From MED-G105 sp039814575 (GTDB taxonomy: Bacteria > Pseudomonadota > Alphaproteobacteria > Caulobacterales > Parvularculaceae), in assembly GCA_039814575.1 (NCBI GenBank), contig JBCCAY010000004.1, positions 62,001 through 126,000 on the forward strand: a DNA stretch of 64,000 nt, in the 5' to 3' direction. Every line of letters begins with the position of its first letter. Position 1 is the first letter of the stretch. Under the pieces are notes generated by a model. It searched no databases and had not been told where the DNA came from. It saw only the letters and a program-made list of their open reading frames with translations. The position numbers and the translations under genes are program-made. Below, one piece after another: positions 25,378-34,157 of the stretch.

Positions 25378-25938
25378 ATGACCGTCCTTTCTTCTTTGTT
25401 CTTGCTTGCCGCTGACGCCACCGCTAACGCCGCCCATGGGGTGCCTGAGCCGCTGTGGAAAGACACATCCCTTTGGGTGAGCCTCGGCTTCCTCGTCGTC
25501 ATCGGCCTTTTCGCCTATATGGGCGTGCACAAATCAATCGCCTCGGCGCTTGATAAGCGCGCGCAAGATATCGCCGACGAACTCGACGAAGCCCGTAAGC
25601 TGCGCGAGGAAGCGCAAGAAATTCTCGCTCAATATCAACGCCGCCAACGCGAAGCTGAAGAAGAAGCGAACGCGATCGTCGAACAAGCCAAACGCGACGC
25701 CAAACGGCTCGCAACCGCCATGCGCGAGAAACTCGACGAACAAATCGCTCGCCGCGCCAAGTCAGCAGAAGAGAAAATCGCCCGCGCCGAATCGCAGGCG
25801 CTCGCAGAAGTACGCAGCCAAACCGTCGACGTCGCCATCGAGGCGACCCGCGATATTATCCGTAGCCGTATGGACCAAAGCGCCCATGCGGCGCTCGCGG
25901 AAAAAGCCGTCGATGAATTAAAAACGCGCCTGCACTAA
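25378..25938 (+). CDS. atpF: ATP synthase Fo subunit b
   Basis: This encodes 186 residues with AAGGGGA before the ATG. A membrane helix at about 29-46 follows Pro-Leu-Trp-Lys-Asp-Thr-Ser-Leu-Trp-Val, then a long charged coiled coil (Arg/Glu/Ala) which pairs with b' in the peripheral stalk. The Arg-Glu-Glu-Ala-Gln-Glu-Ile-Leu-Ala stretch is typical. It is the last gene of the operon. No F1 genes follow; they must lie elsewhere, as usual in this class. Confidence 0.94.
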   Translation: MTVLSSLFLLAADATANAAHGVPEPLWKDTSLWVSLGFLVVIGLFAYMGVHKSIASALDKRAQDIADELDEARKLREEAQEILAQYQRRQREAEEEANAIVEQAKRDAKRLATAMREKLDEQIARRAKSAEEKIARAESQALAEVRSQTVDVAIEATRDIIRSRMDQSAHAALAEKAVDELKTRLH

Positions 25939-25940
25939 AT

Positions 25941-25985
25941 CGTTTCCGGCTGAGGCAGGCGACAAATCGACGTTTTCCGGAAACG
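25941..25985. repeat. Inverted repeat after atpF
   Basis: CGTTTCCGG (25941-25949) and CCGGAAACG (25977-25985) are perfect nine-base arms around 27 bases, starting two bases after the atpF stop. There is no T run, so it may protect the mRNA 3' end rather than terminate. Confidence 0.4.
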
Positions 25986-26130
25986 AATAAGAACGAACAA
26001 TTGACGCCGAACCGTCCTATTGCCGTATAAAAGGAACAACCTTTAAAGCGGCGCCGAACGGGCGCGATGGTTCAATTCATCCTATAATTGAGAGCACGAA
26101 AGCGCTTTTAGATATAAACCGTGGATGCTC

Positions 26131-27663
26131 TTAGTTAGAGCGCATGCCTTTATCCTTAAGATACCCTTGCATTTCTCCCATCCGATTACAGAGGATGTCG
26201 AGCGGTATTGAAAGGCCGTCGCTTTGCACGATCCGCACATGGTAGCGCTTTAAGTCGCGCGCATGCGCAGCCCCACACGAATGGGCGATCATGGCGACGC
26301 CGGCCCGTACGCGCTCCACATAATTCGCCACATGCGGCGCTTTCGCCGACGGGCTTAAGCCCTCCTGCAGGTGCTTTTTGTGAGTTGTAACCCCGGTCGG
26401 ACAATTGTTCGAATGACAGCGAAGCGCTTGAATGCAACCGATCGCGAACATAAAGCCGCGCCCGACATTGACGCAGTCAGCGCCAGCGCAATACGCCCAA
26501 GCGACTTCCGCAGGCGTCGCGAGTTTGCCGGACGCGATGATCTTGATGCGGTCTTTCAGTCCTCGGCGCTCGAGGATGTCCACGAGCATCGGTAAGGCGA
26601 AGCGCAAGGGCAAGCCCACATTGTCGATCAAAGACATCGGCGCTGCGCCAGTGCCGCCGTCGCCGCCGTCAAGCGTGATGAAATCCGGCGCCGCCTCACG
26701 CCCTCTTCGCTCAATGGCGTCACATAATTCATCGACCCAGCCATAGGCGCCGATCACCGTCTTAAACCCGGTCGGCTTACCAGATACCGTTCGCACACGA
26801 ATGATAAAGTCTAAAAGCTCTTCAACATTATCGATTTCAGGGTGTCGGTTTGGCGACAAGGAGGCTTCACCCTCTGGAATGCCACGTATCTCAGCAATAT
26901 CGGCCGTTACTTTATCGCCGGGAAGAATGCCGCCCTTGCCGGGCTTTGCGCCCTGCGCAAGTTTCACCTCGATCATCTTAACTTGCGGGTTCTCGGCGAG
27001 CGCCGCCAATTTGGCGTCGTCAAGCGCGCCATCGTCAGTGCGAACGCCGTATTTCGCAGTGCCGATTTGGAAAACGACGTCATTGCCGCCCTCTAAATGA
27101 TAGGGCGACAAACCGCCTTCGCCGGTATTCAACCAGCACTTTGCAAGCCCGGCGCCGCGTGAGAGCGCCTTAATCGCCGGTTTTGACAACGAACCATAGC
27201 TCATCGCAGAAATATTGATGATTGACGCCGCTTCATAGGGGTGCGCCGTATGGGGACCAAACAGAACCGGCGGCGGATCGCGCACCTCGTCTTTCAGTCT
27301 TGGAAAAGCGCAATTCACAAAGATCGGCGTCCCGACGATCCCGAGATTGCGTGTCGACCCAAAGGGCTGCGTGTTGCTTTCGCCTTTCGCGGACTTGTAG
27401 ATCCATTCGCGCTCCGCGCGGTTGAACGGCATTTCTTCTCGGTCGAGAGCGAAAAAGTACTGCCGGAAAAACTCGCCAAGCCGCGTAAAGAGCTCGCGAA
27501 AACGCCCAATCACCGGATAGTTATGTCGGACAGCGTCTTTCGTCTGCAGGCTGTCGATGAAAAAGAGCGCAACAATCGTGATTAGGATGAGCCCGACGAG
27601 AAAGACAAATATTGACGATAAGAGCTGAACCCCGTCGGTCGCCAAAGTCATTGTTAAGTCCAT
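26131..27663 (-). CDS. FMN-binding glutamate synthase-like protein, membrane-anchored
   Basis: This encodes 510 residues. The N-terminal membrane helix (about 14-36) is followed by a cytoplasmic domain of the glutamate synthase FMN/iron-sulfur type: Ala-Met-Ser-Tyr-Gly-Ser-Leu-Ser, Asn-Thr-Gly-Glu-Gly-Gly-Leu, the Ala-Lys-Pro-Gly-Lys-Gly-Gly loop, Asp-Gly-Gly-Asp-Gly-Gly-Thr-Gly-Ala-Ala-Pro for FMN, and Cys-x5-Cys (Cys-His-Ser-Asn-Asn-Cys-Pro-Thr-Gly) near 420. It has no glutaminase domain, and no small-subunit partner is nearby. Such stand-alone proteins are common in proteobacteria, but their reaction is not established. GAGAGG precedes the ATG. Confidence 0.85.
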   Translation of the reverse strand: MDLTMTLATDGVQLLSSIFVFLVGLILITIVALFFIDSLQTKDAVRHNYPVIGRFRELFTRLGEFFRQYFFALDREEMPFNRAEREWIYKSAKGESNTQPFGSTRNLGIVGTPIFVNCAFPRLKDEVRDPPPVLFGPHTAHPYEAASIINISAMSYGSLSKPAIKALSRGAGLAKCWLNTGEGGLSPYHLEGGNDVVFQIGTAKYGVRTDDGALDDAKLAALAENPQVKMIEVKLAQGAKPGKGGILPGDKVTADIAEIRGIPEGEASLSPNRHPEIDNVEELLDFIIRVRTVSGKPTGFKTVIGAYGWVDELCDAIERRGREAAPDFITLDGGDGGTGAAPMSLIDNVGLPLRFALPMLVDILERRGLKDRIKIIASGKLATPAEVAWAYCAGADCVNVGRGFMFAIGCIQALRCHSNNCPTGVTTHKKHLQEGLSPSAKAPHVANYVERVRAGVAMIAHSCGAAHARDLKRYHVRIVQSDGLSIPLDILCNRMGEMQGYLKDKGMRSN

Positions 27664-27811
27664 AGGGCCTCTCGCCTAACCAGCTAACTGCCGAGGAGCC
27701 TAAAGCAATTCTGACGCAAATTGATACCAACCTCGCGCGGGCCGCGCATCCGCAAGCATCACCGATCTAATGCGGCGTTTTTTGCCGAACAAACGACGGG
27801 GCATTAGACGC

Positions 27812-27846
27812 AAAAAACGGCGCCCGAAAATCGAGCGCCGTTTTTT
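27812..27846 (-). terminator. Intrinsic terminator of the gcv operon
   Basis: AAAAAACGGCGC and GCGCCGTTTTTT form a perfect 12-base stem around 11 bases. On the minus strand it lies 41 bases after the gcvPB stop and ends in a run of six T. The symmetrical A/T ends let it act in both directions. Confidence 0.85.
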
Positions 27847-27887
27847 CTGTTCTATAACCTACGGTCGGGAGCCAGCGGGTCGGACTG

Positions 27888-29486
27888 TTATTCCGCCGCA
27901 GCGGCCTGAACCGACGGCGACCACGTCAAAACCGGCTTGCGCGCGGCAGCCGTCTCGTCGAGACGCTTACGCGGCGCCAATTGCGGCGCCGCTTTAAAGG
28001 CCTCGCTTTCACCCGCCTTCGCTCGCCGCGCCAATGAGAGGAGCGTATCGCAGAACTTGTCGAGTTCCGCTTTTGATTCGGACTCCGTCGGTTCGATCAA
28101 CATCGCGCCATGAACGACGAGCGGGAAATACATCGTCATAGGATGATATCCCTCATCGATCATCGCCTTGGCGAAATCGATCGTCTCAACGCCGGTATCC
28201 TTCAAGAAGCTGTCGTCGAAGAGCGCTTCATGCATGCAGAAGCCGTCAAACGCCGGCGACATCTCGGTTTTCAGGCGGGCCAACACATAATTGGCGTTGA
28301 GAACGGCGTCCTCAGCCGCGCGCTGCAATCCGTCAGCGCCATGGCTCAACATGTATGACAGGGCGCGGACGAACATGCCCATCTGTCCATGAAACGCGGT
28401 CATCCGACCAAACGCCGCATGTCCCTCGCCGTCCGTCGCCGCGGCCGCTGCTTCATCTTCAACGAGGGTGAAGTGATCGCCCTTTTTCACAACAAACGGC
28501 ACCGGCGCATAGGGCGCCAAGGCTTCGGACAAAACGGTCGGGCCGGAGCCCGGCCCGCCGCCGCCATGGGGTGTAGAAAACGTCTTGTGCAGATTTATAT
28601 GCATCGCGTCGACGCCGAGATCGCCAGGGCGCGCTTTGCCCATGATCGCGTTGAAGTTCGCGCCGTCGCAATAGAAATAGCCGCCCGCCGCATGCACAGC
28701 GTCGGCGATTGCACGGATATCGCGTTCGAAAAGACCGCAAGTGTTCGGGTTCGTCACCATAATGCCGGCGACATCGGGGCCGAGCTTGGCCTTCAAGGCC
28801 TCTAAGTCGACACGGCCCTCGGCGTTCGCGGGGATAGCGTCAACTTTAAACCCGCACTGTGCCGCCGTCGCTGGGTTCGTTCCGTGCGCTGACTCAGGCG
28901 CTAACACGCGCACCCGCGTATCCGCTTCGCCGCGCGCGACAATCGCCGCTTTGATGGCCGTCATGCCGCATAATTCGCCATGGGCGCCGGCTTTGGGGGA
29001 CATCGCCACGGCCGGCATACCGGTGAGTTCTTTCAACCAACCGGCGAGCGTGTCGATCAGCTCCAACGCGCCCTGCACCGTCGATTCCGGTTGCAGCGGG
29101 TGAATATCGCCGAAGCCAGGCAGGCGCGCCATTTTTTCATTGAGGCGCGGATTATGTTTCATGGTGCACGAGCCGAGCGGAAACGGCCCCATGTCAATCG
29201 CATAGTTTTTTTGCGAAAGACGCACGAAATGGCGCATCGTCTCAGGTTCAGAAAGCCCGGGCAGGCCGATATCGGCGTTGCGTTCCAGCCCGCCGAGGCG
29301 GTTCGCGCCTGATGTCGCCGGGGCGAAATCAACGCCAGTTTTGCCGAAGGCGTCTTTTTCGAAGATCAAGCTCTCTTCGATTTGCAAACCCTTATTGCCG
29401 CTGAAGGTTTCAACGGCGGCGCTCTTCTCGCGCCCCGTATCGTTCGCGACGCTGCGCGTGGGGCGACCTTGGGAATTCATCGTCAT
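27888..29486 (-). CDS. gcvPB: Glycine dehydrogenase (decarboxylating) subunit 2
   Basis: This is the catalytic half of the split P protein of the glycine cleavage system. With GcvPA it decarboxylates glycine and passes the aminomethyl group to lipoyl-GcvH. I start it at the ATG at 29486 (532 residues): it overlaps the gcvPA stop as ATGA and has AGAGGTG before it. The PLP lysine is Lys301 in Asn-Leu-His-Lys-Thr-Phe, followed by the Gly-rich loop His-Gly-Gly-Gly-Gly-Pro-Gly. It is the last gene of gcvT-gcvH-gcvPA-gcvPB. Confidence 0.95.
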   Translation of the reverse strand: MTMNSQGRPTRSVANDTGREKSAAVETFSGNKGLQIEESLIFEKDAFGKTGVDFAPATSGANRLGGLERNADIGLPGLSEPETMRHFVRLSQKNYAIDMGPFPLGSCTMKHNPRLNEKMARLPGFGDIHPLQPESTVQGALELIDTLAGWLKELTGMPAVAMSPKAGAHGELCGMTAIKAAIVARGEADTRVRVLAPESAHGTNPATAAQCGFKVDAIPANAEGRVDLEALKAKLGPDVAGIMVTNPNTCGLFERDIRAIADAVHAAGGYFYCDGANFNAIMGKARPGDLGVDAMHINLHKTFSTPHGGGGPGSGPTVLSEALAPYAPVPFVVKKGDHFTLVEDEAAAAATDGEGHAAFGRMTAFHGQMGMFVRALSYMLSHGADGLQRAAEDAVLNANYVLARLKTEMSPAFDGFCMHEALFDDSFLKDTGVETIDFAKAMIDEGYHPMTMYFPLVVHGAMLIEPTESESKAELDKFCDTLLSLARRAKAGESEAFKAAPQLAPRKRLDETAAARKPVLTWSPSVQAAAAE

Positions 29487-30826
29487 GAGAGCACCTCTTT
29501 CAATGCGGCCGCATAAGCCTCGATATCCGTATCTGTTACACATTCCGTCGCGGCGACAATCAGCAGGTTCTCCGCCTCCGGAACATCCGGCAGAAGCCGC
29601 GACGCTGGCACGCCGGCGATAATGTCTTTCGCCGCTAAAGCTTCCACGACCTCGGCGGCGGGCTTCGGTAGACGCAGCGTGAACTCGTTGAAATACGCCT
29701 TCGTCAAAACCTCAACGCCAGGCACCGCGCCGAGCGCATCGGCCGCTTTGCACGCCGCCTCATGGTTCATCGCGGCGACGCCGCGAAGGCCGGCTTCGCC
29801 GAGCAAGGTCATGTGCACAGTGAAGGCCAATGCGCATAATCCGGAATTGGTGCAGATGTTCGACGTCGCTTTGTCCCGCCGAATGTGTTGCTCGCGCGTC
29901 GAGAGGGTCAACACGAAGCCGCGCTCACCGTCAGCGTCTTCAGCAAGACCGCACAGCCGGCCCGGCATCGAGCGCACATATTTCTGGCGCGTCGCGAACA
30001 ACCCAACATAAGGGCCGCCGAAATTTAGTCCGTTGCCGATCGATTGACCTTCGCCGACGACAATGTCCGCGCCCATAGCGCCCGGGCTTTCGACGGCGCC
30101 AAGGGACATCACTTCAGTGACCACCGCGATCAAAAGCGCGCCCTTCTCATGAGCCGCCGCAGCGATGGGCCGTAAATCGCGTAAGTTGCCGAAAACGTCC
30201 GGCGTTTGAACGATGACGCAAGACGTTCCGTCATCGATCTGCGCCGCGAGATCTTCTTCAGCCGCGACGTCGATCGGATTGATCACCACTTGATCGCCGA
30301 TCAATTCGGAGTTTGTGCGGGTGACGGAAGCATACTGCGCGTGAACGCCGCCGGAAATGAGGACCTTTTTCTTCCTGGTGACGCGGCGGGCCATCAAGGC
30401 CGCTTCAGCGCACGCCGTAGAGCCGTCATACATGGAGGCGTTCGCCACATCCATGCCTGTTAGCGCGGCAACCTGCGTCTGAAACTCGAAGAGATATTGC
30501 AACGTGCCTTGAGCGATTTCGGGTTGATACGGCGTATACGCCGTTAAAAACTCGGATCGCTGAATGATATGGTCCACCGTTGAGGGCACATGGTGCTTGT
30601 AGGCCCCCGCCCCAACAAAAAACGGCCCGGCCGAGGCTGCGCGATTTTTCGACGCCATGCCGCCGAGAACGCGCTCAACCTCAAGTTCGCTCTTATGCGC
30701 CGGCAAATCCAATGTCGGGTTGAGAAAGTCAGAGGGCACATCTTCGAACAAGGTGTTGACGCCCGGCGCGCCGACGACGTTCAGCATTTGCTGACGATCG
30801 GCGTCAGATAAGGGTAAATACCGCAT
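29483..30826 (-). CDS. gcvPA: Glycine dehydrogenase (decarboxylating) subunit 1
   Basis: This encodes 447 residues, the usual length of the N-terminal half of the P protein in bacteria with a split enzyme. Features are Phe-Leu-Gly-Gly-Met-like start of the domain, Pro-Tyr-Gln-Pro-Glu-Ile-Ala-Gln-Gly (about 96-104), Tyr-Asp-Gly-Ser-Thr-Ala-Cys-Ala-Glu, and Gly-Leu-Phe-Ala-Thr-Arg. It has the aminotransferase fold but no catalytic lysine of its own. It begins three bases after the gcvH stop, with a GGAG site inside the end of gcvH, and overlaps gcvPB by four bases. Confidence 0.95.
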   Translation of the reverse strand: MRYLPLSDADRQQMLNVVGAPGVNTLFEDVPSDFLNPTLDLPAHKSELEVERVLGGMASKNRAASAGPFFVGAGAYKHHVPSTVDHIIQRSEFLTAYTPYQPEIAQGTLQYLFEFQTQVAALTGMDVANASMYDGSTACAEAALMARRVTRKKKVLISGGVHAQYASVTRTNSELIGDQVVINPIDVAAEEDLAAQIDDGTSCVIVQTPDVFGNLRDLRPIAAAAHEKGALLIAVVTEVMSLGAVESPGAMGADIVVGEGQSIGNGLNFGGPYVGLFATRQKYVRSMPGRLCGLAEDADGERGFVLTLSTREQHIRRDKATSNICTNSGLCALAFTVHMTLLGEAGLRGVAAMNHEAACKAADALGAVPGVEVLTKAYFNEFTLRLPKPAAEVVEALAAKDIIAGVPASRLLPDVPEAENLLIVAATECVTDTDIEAYAAALKEVLS

Positions 30827-30829
30827 GGC

Positions 30830-31201
30830 CTACAACGTCTCCAAATATTCTTTGTACTGTTGTTCATCCATCAAGCCGTCGAGCTCACTTGTGTTCGTGA
30901 GTTTCAGCTTGACGAACCACGCCGCGCCGGCGGGGTCTTCGTTCACTTTGCCGGGTTCGTCGGTAATGGCGCTGTTCGCTTCGACAACTTCGCCGGACAC
31001 CGGCGCATAAACGTCGGAAGCCGCCTTAACGGATTCCACGACAGCCATGTCTCCATCTTTATCAAATGAGGCGCCCACCTCGGGAAGCTCAACGAAAACG
31101 ACGTCGCCTAATTGTTCAGCCGCATGCGGCGTAATGCCAATCGTCGCGACATCTCCCTCAATCAGGAGCCATTCGTGCTCTTTTGTGAATTTCTTCGTCA
31201 T
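30830..31201 (-). CDS. gcvH: Glycine cleavage system H protein
   Basis: This encodes 123 residues. GcvH carries the lipoyl arm that shuttles the aminomethyl group between P, T and L proteins. The lipoylated residue is Lys59 in Glu-Ser-Val-Lys-Ala-Ala-Ser-Asp, within the standard hammerhead fold (Gly-Asp-Val-Val-Phe-Val-Glu-Leu-Pro before, Pro-Val-Ser-Gly-Glu-Val after). AGGAG lies seven bases before the ATG, the best site in the operon, fitting the need for excess H protein. It lies nine bases after gcvT and three before gcvPA. Confidence 0.96.
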   Translation of the reverse strand: MTKKFTKEHEWLLIEGDVATIGITPHAAEQLGDVVFVELPEVGASFDKDGDMAVVESVKAASDVYAPVSGEVVEANSAITDEPGKVNEDPAGAAWFVKLKLTNTSELDGLMDEQQYKEYLETL

Positions 31202-31210
31202 TTAAGGCTC

Positions 31211-32413
31211 CTATCCTCTGTAATAGGTGTGGGGAACAAATGGCATCGGAACAATCCGTGCCGGTATCGTCTTGCCACGCACAAGAAGGCCGATCTCAGC
31301 GCCGTCTTCAGCTTTGGCGCCGTCGACATAGCCCATGGCGACCGGCCCTTCGGCGCTCGGCCCGAAACCGCCAGACGTTATGACGCCAATCTCGGTTCCG
31401 GCAGCATCGACAATTTTGACGCCTTCGCGCGCCGGCGCGCGGCCCTCCGGCTTAACGCCGACGCGCAGTCTGGCGGGGCCTTCGGCGAGTTCTTTTTGAA
31501 TGCGATCAGCGCCGGGAAATCCGCCTTCGGTGCGGCGGCGCTTGCCGATCGCGAATCCGATATTGCCTTCGATCGGCGACGTCGTCTCATCAAGGTCATG
31601 CCCATAAAGACAAAGGCCCGCTTCCAGGCGCAAACTGTCGCGCGCGCCGAGGCCGATCAACGCAACGTCAGAATCGTCTAGGAGCGTGTTCGCAAGGCTT
31701 TCCGCGCGCGCCGCCGGAACTGACAACTCAAAGCCGTCTTCCCCGGTATAGCCGCAACGCGAGACATAAACGTCGTCGCCCTCATAGGCGCCGACCGTCA
31801 TGGTCATGAACTTCTGAGCCGCCGCGCCAGGGAACAGACGATCGACGATGCCGGCCGCTTTCGGGCCTTGTAAGGCGATCAGCGCTCTGTCCTCAGCAAT
31901 CTCTAGCCGTGCGACATCGCCTAGTTTTTCATTCAGCAATGCAAAATCATCGTCTTTACACGCCGCATTGACGACTAAGAACAAAGAACCATCATTGTCC
32001 GTCGGACGCGTCGTCATGAAGTCGTCAAGGATGCCGCCGTCTTCATTAAGGAAGACGCTGTAGCGGACGCCGCCCGGCTTTAGCTTTTGGAACTCCGCCG
32101 GCGCAAGCGTCTCTAAAGCGGCGGCGAGCGCTTTGTGCGCCGCGTCGCCAGTGAGGCTTTCGTCTTTCAACCGCAACCAAGCCTGGCCCATGTGAGAGAC
32201 ATCGAACAGCCCGGCCGCAGCGCGCGTGTGCAAGTGTTCCTTTAAAACACCATCCGGATACTGAATCGGCATGTCATAGCCGGCGAAAGGCGCCGTCTTT
32301 GCGCCGCGGGCGAGATGCAAATTATAGAGCGGCGTACGCTTCAAAGCGGAGGACGCTTCGTCGGTCGACGTCGTATTCGACGCGAGATTTGAGGCTGCGG
32401 CTGTTTCGGTCAC
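31211..32413 (-). CDS. gcvT: Glycine cleavage system T protein (aminomethyltransferase)
   Basis: GcvT transfers the methylene group from GcvH to tetrahydrofolate. I start it at a GTG at 32413 (400 residues), because GGGAG lies six bases before it and the resulting start (Met-Thr-Glu-Thr) fits the family. An ATG at 32482 in the same frame would add 23 residues and begin almost inside the riboswitch. Motifs include Thr-Pro-Leu-Tyr-Asn-Leu-His, Ala-Pro-Phe-Ala-Gly-Tyr-Asp-Met-Pro, Asp-Val-Ser-His-Met-Gly and Tyr-Thr-Gly-Glu-Asp-Gly-Phe-Glu. First gene of the operon, controlled by the glycine riboswitch upstream. Confidence 0.93.
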   Translation of the reverse strand: MTETAAASNLASNTTSTDEASSALKRTPLYNLHLARGAKTAPFAGYDMPIQYPDGVLKEHLHTRAAAGLFDVSHMGQAWLRLKDESLTGDAAHKALAAALETLAPAEFQKLKPGGVRYSVFLNEDGGILDDFMTTRPTDNDGSLFLVVNAACKDDDFALLNEKLGDVARLEIAEDRALIALQGPKAAGIVDRLFPGAAAQKFMTMTVGAYEGDDVYVSRCGYTGEDGFELSVPAARAESLANTLLDDSDVALIGLGARDSLRLEAGLCLYGHDLDETTSPIEGNIGFAIGKRRRTEGGFPGADRIQKELAEGPARLRVGVKPEGRAPAREGVKIVDAAGTEIGVITSGGFGPSAEGPVAMGYVDGAKAEDGAEIGLLVRGKTIPARIVPMPFVPHTYYRG

Positions 32414-32489
32414 TAAGGGCTCCCATGCGCTAAGGTCGGTGAAGACCCGCACCGATGCGGCATGCATCGAGCGATCATTCATCGACCCC

Positions 32490-32732
32490 GGCTGTCATGG
32501 GACCTGAGAGATTCGCGAAGACCTCGTCGAAATTCGACTTTCGCCGAAAATAGACTAAAGCGTCGCTTACTCCTTCGGTGCGGCGTCAATCGCCGCTTTC
32601 CAGCCCTTCTTCTTGCGCGCGGTCCCTTTTGCCTGAGAGTTTCCGGGGCGGTTGCTCCTTCGGCGCCGACTTCATCCTTAAGGGGTGTCCCGAAAGACTG
32701 TCCCTAAGGGAGGCCGATCTCTCCCGCATGCG
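32490..32732 (-). promoter_or_regulatory. Tandem glycine riboswitch
   Basis: Read on the minus strand, two aptamers follow each other. The first (about 32615-32730) has GCGGGAGAGA, a core GCCGAAGGAGCAA and CTCTCAGGCAAAAGGGACC. The second (about 32490-32606) has CACCGAAGGAGTAAGCG and ATCTCTCAGGTCCCATGACAG. These are the conserved cores of glycine aptamers, which usually act as an on-switch for gcv genes. About 75 bases separate the second aptamer from the chosen gcvT start and hold its GGGAG site, so control of translation is likely; no terminator stem with a T run is visible there. Confidence 0.9.
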
Positions 32733-32760
32733 CAAGCGGTGAGTATGTCACCGCGCCGGC

Positions 32761-32788
32761 AAAATAAGTATTCACATCGCCTTGTCAA
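32761..32788 (-). promoter_or_regulatory. Sigma-70 promoter of the gcv operon
   Basis: On the minus strand a perfect TTGACA (32788-32783) and TATTTT (32766-32761) are 16 bases apart. The start would fall about 25 bases before the first aptamer, which fits a riboswitch-controlled transcript. Confidence 0.65.
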
Positions 32789-33083
32789 ATGATTCCTTTT
32801 TTCGGGACGGGGATTCTTCCGCCAACAGACGCTCATCGCCCGCCGAAACCCTTAGGTGACGCCACTTCTTCAGAAATTGTTAAGGATAATCGGCGCCCGT
32901 TTTTTAGCGCCCCGTTAAGACGCCACGCCGGCGCAGCCAGCACCGCAGCCTCTCGCCAAGATAAAAAACAACAAGACATTTCAATCTTGGGCTGCAGGTC
33001 AATCTTAACCACAGCGTCACCGTCAGCGCAGAAGCGTGCTCCACGCCGCTGACAGTGATTCAAACCATGAGAGCAGCGATAAA
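32789..33083. other. Intergenic region, nothing recognised
   Basis: About 295 bases lie between the gcv promoter and the oxidoreductase stop codon. A weak GGCGC/GCGCC stem around a T run (near 32894-32911) is present. No gene with a ribosome binding site is seen. Confidence 0.5.
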
Positions 33084-34019
33084 TTAAGCCGTAAGCCGAT
33101 CAGAATCTGATACCGACGGCATCGTTTCACGCACCAAGGCGAGCCGCGAGGCTTCGACGCGTTCAGCCAACCGAACCGCCTCAGCCGCATCGTCCCCTGA
33201 AATCCGAACGCCAGTACGTTGGCGTACGGCGTTTAAGAACCAAGAAACGCTAATGCCGAGCGGGTCTTGAATCGATTGCACGGCGTCAGGGCGAACGGAA
33301 CCGGCGGGACAGCTCGATTGAATCCGGCGTTCGATAAAATCAAACTCGATGACGCCGTCATCATAGACAGCGCGCATAAACCGCTCTCGTTTGTCGCAAC
33401 GACGGCTTGCGAGGAACGAAGCAGACGCTCCTCCCACAAAGTCCAACGTTGCGGCGACGTCATGGTCATCGCCTGCGGCGCTCGCGCGACGTAAATCACT
33501 GCCGATAAGATAGGCGGCGAGATCTAAATCATGGATCATCAAATCGAAAACGACGGATACGTCCTCGCCCCGACCGCTCGCCGGGCCGCAGCGCGTAAAT
33601 TCTAAATGATGCGGACGAACATTGCGGGCGAACAAACCGATGGCGTCGAGCACGACACGTTCCTGGTGGCCCACTTGCAGCACAACGCCCTGGCGAGACG
33701 CCGCCTGGCTCAGCGCTTCAGCATGATCCGCGCGAAGCGCGAGCGGCTTCTCCATATAGACGTGGCGGCCGCGCTCGATCGCGTGCATCCCCAACGGAAA
33801 ATGAACGTCCGCCGGCGCGGCGATCGTCAACGCATCCACTGCGTCGAGAAAATCGTCATAGGATGAAAAGCTGCGCGCGCCATGGGCCTCAGCCAATCCC
33901 GCCGCACGATCGTGATCGGGATCGAAAACCGCAACGATATCAGCGTCATGCGACGCCGCATACTTTTGCGCGTGAAAGCCGCCAAATACGCCGGCTCCTA
34001 CAATGCCGGTCTTAAGCAT
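33084..34019 (-). CDS. Gfo/Idh/MocA-family oxidoreductase
   Basis: This encodes 311 residues from the ATG at 34019; a TTG five codons upstream is the alternative. The N-terminal Rossmann domain has Gly-Ile-Val-Gly-Ala-Gly-Val-Phe-Gly (5-13) and the family signature Glu-Lys-Pro-Leu-Ala (about 90-94), whose Lys binds cofactor and substrate. His-Asp-Leu-Asp-Leu-Ala (about 163-168) carries the usual catalytic His. The rest is a mixed alpha/beta domain. The family oxidises or reduces sugars, inositols and nucleotide sugars with NAD(P); the substrate cannot be read from sequence. It stands alone, with an odd inverted repeat upstream (34158-34197). Confidence 0.85.
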   Translation of the reverse strand: MLKTGIVGAGVFGGFHAQKYAASHDADIVAVFDPDHDRAAGLAEAHGARSFSSYDDFLDAVDALTIAAPADVHFPLGMHAIERGRHVYMEKPLALRADHAEALSQAASRQGVVLQVGHQERVVLDAIGLFARNVRPHHLEFTRCGPASGRGEDVSVVFDLMIHDLDLAAYLIGSDLRRASAAGDDHDVAATLDFVGGASASFLASRRCDKRERFMRAVYDDGVIEFDFIERRIQSSCPAGSVRPDAVQSIQDPLGISVSWFLNAVRQRTGVRISGDDAAEAVRLAERVEASRLALVRETMPSVSDSDRLTA

Positions 34020-34157
34020 GCGCGCTGCTCTCAATATCTTTAAACACGTAGCCCCGCTTCACTCTAAAAGAGCGCTCCCCTTAACGTCGCGTCCCAACGA
34101 CGAATAATTGCAGTGGTCCCACCCCTAAGAAACGTCCTCGCAAACGCTTCACCCAGA

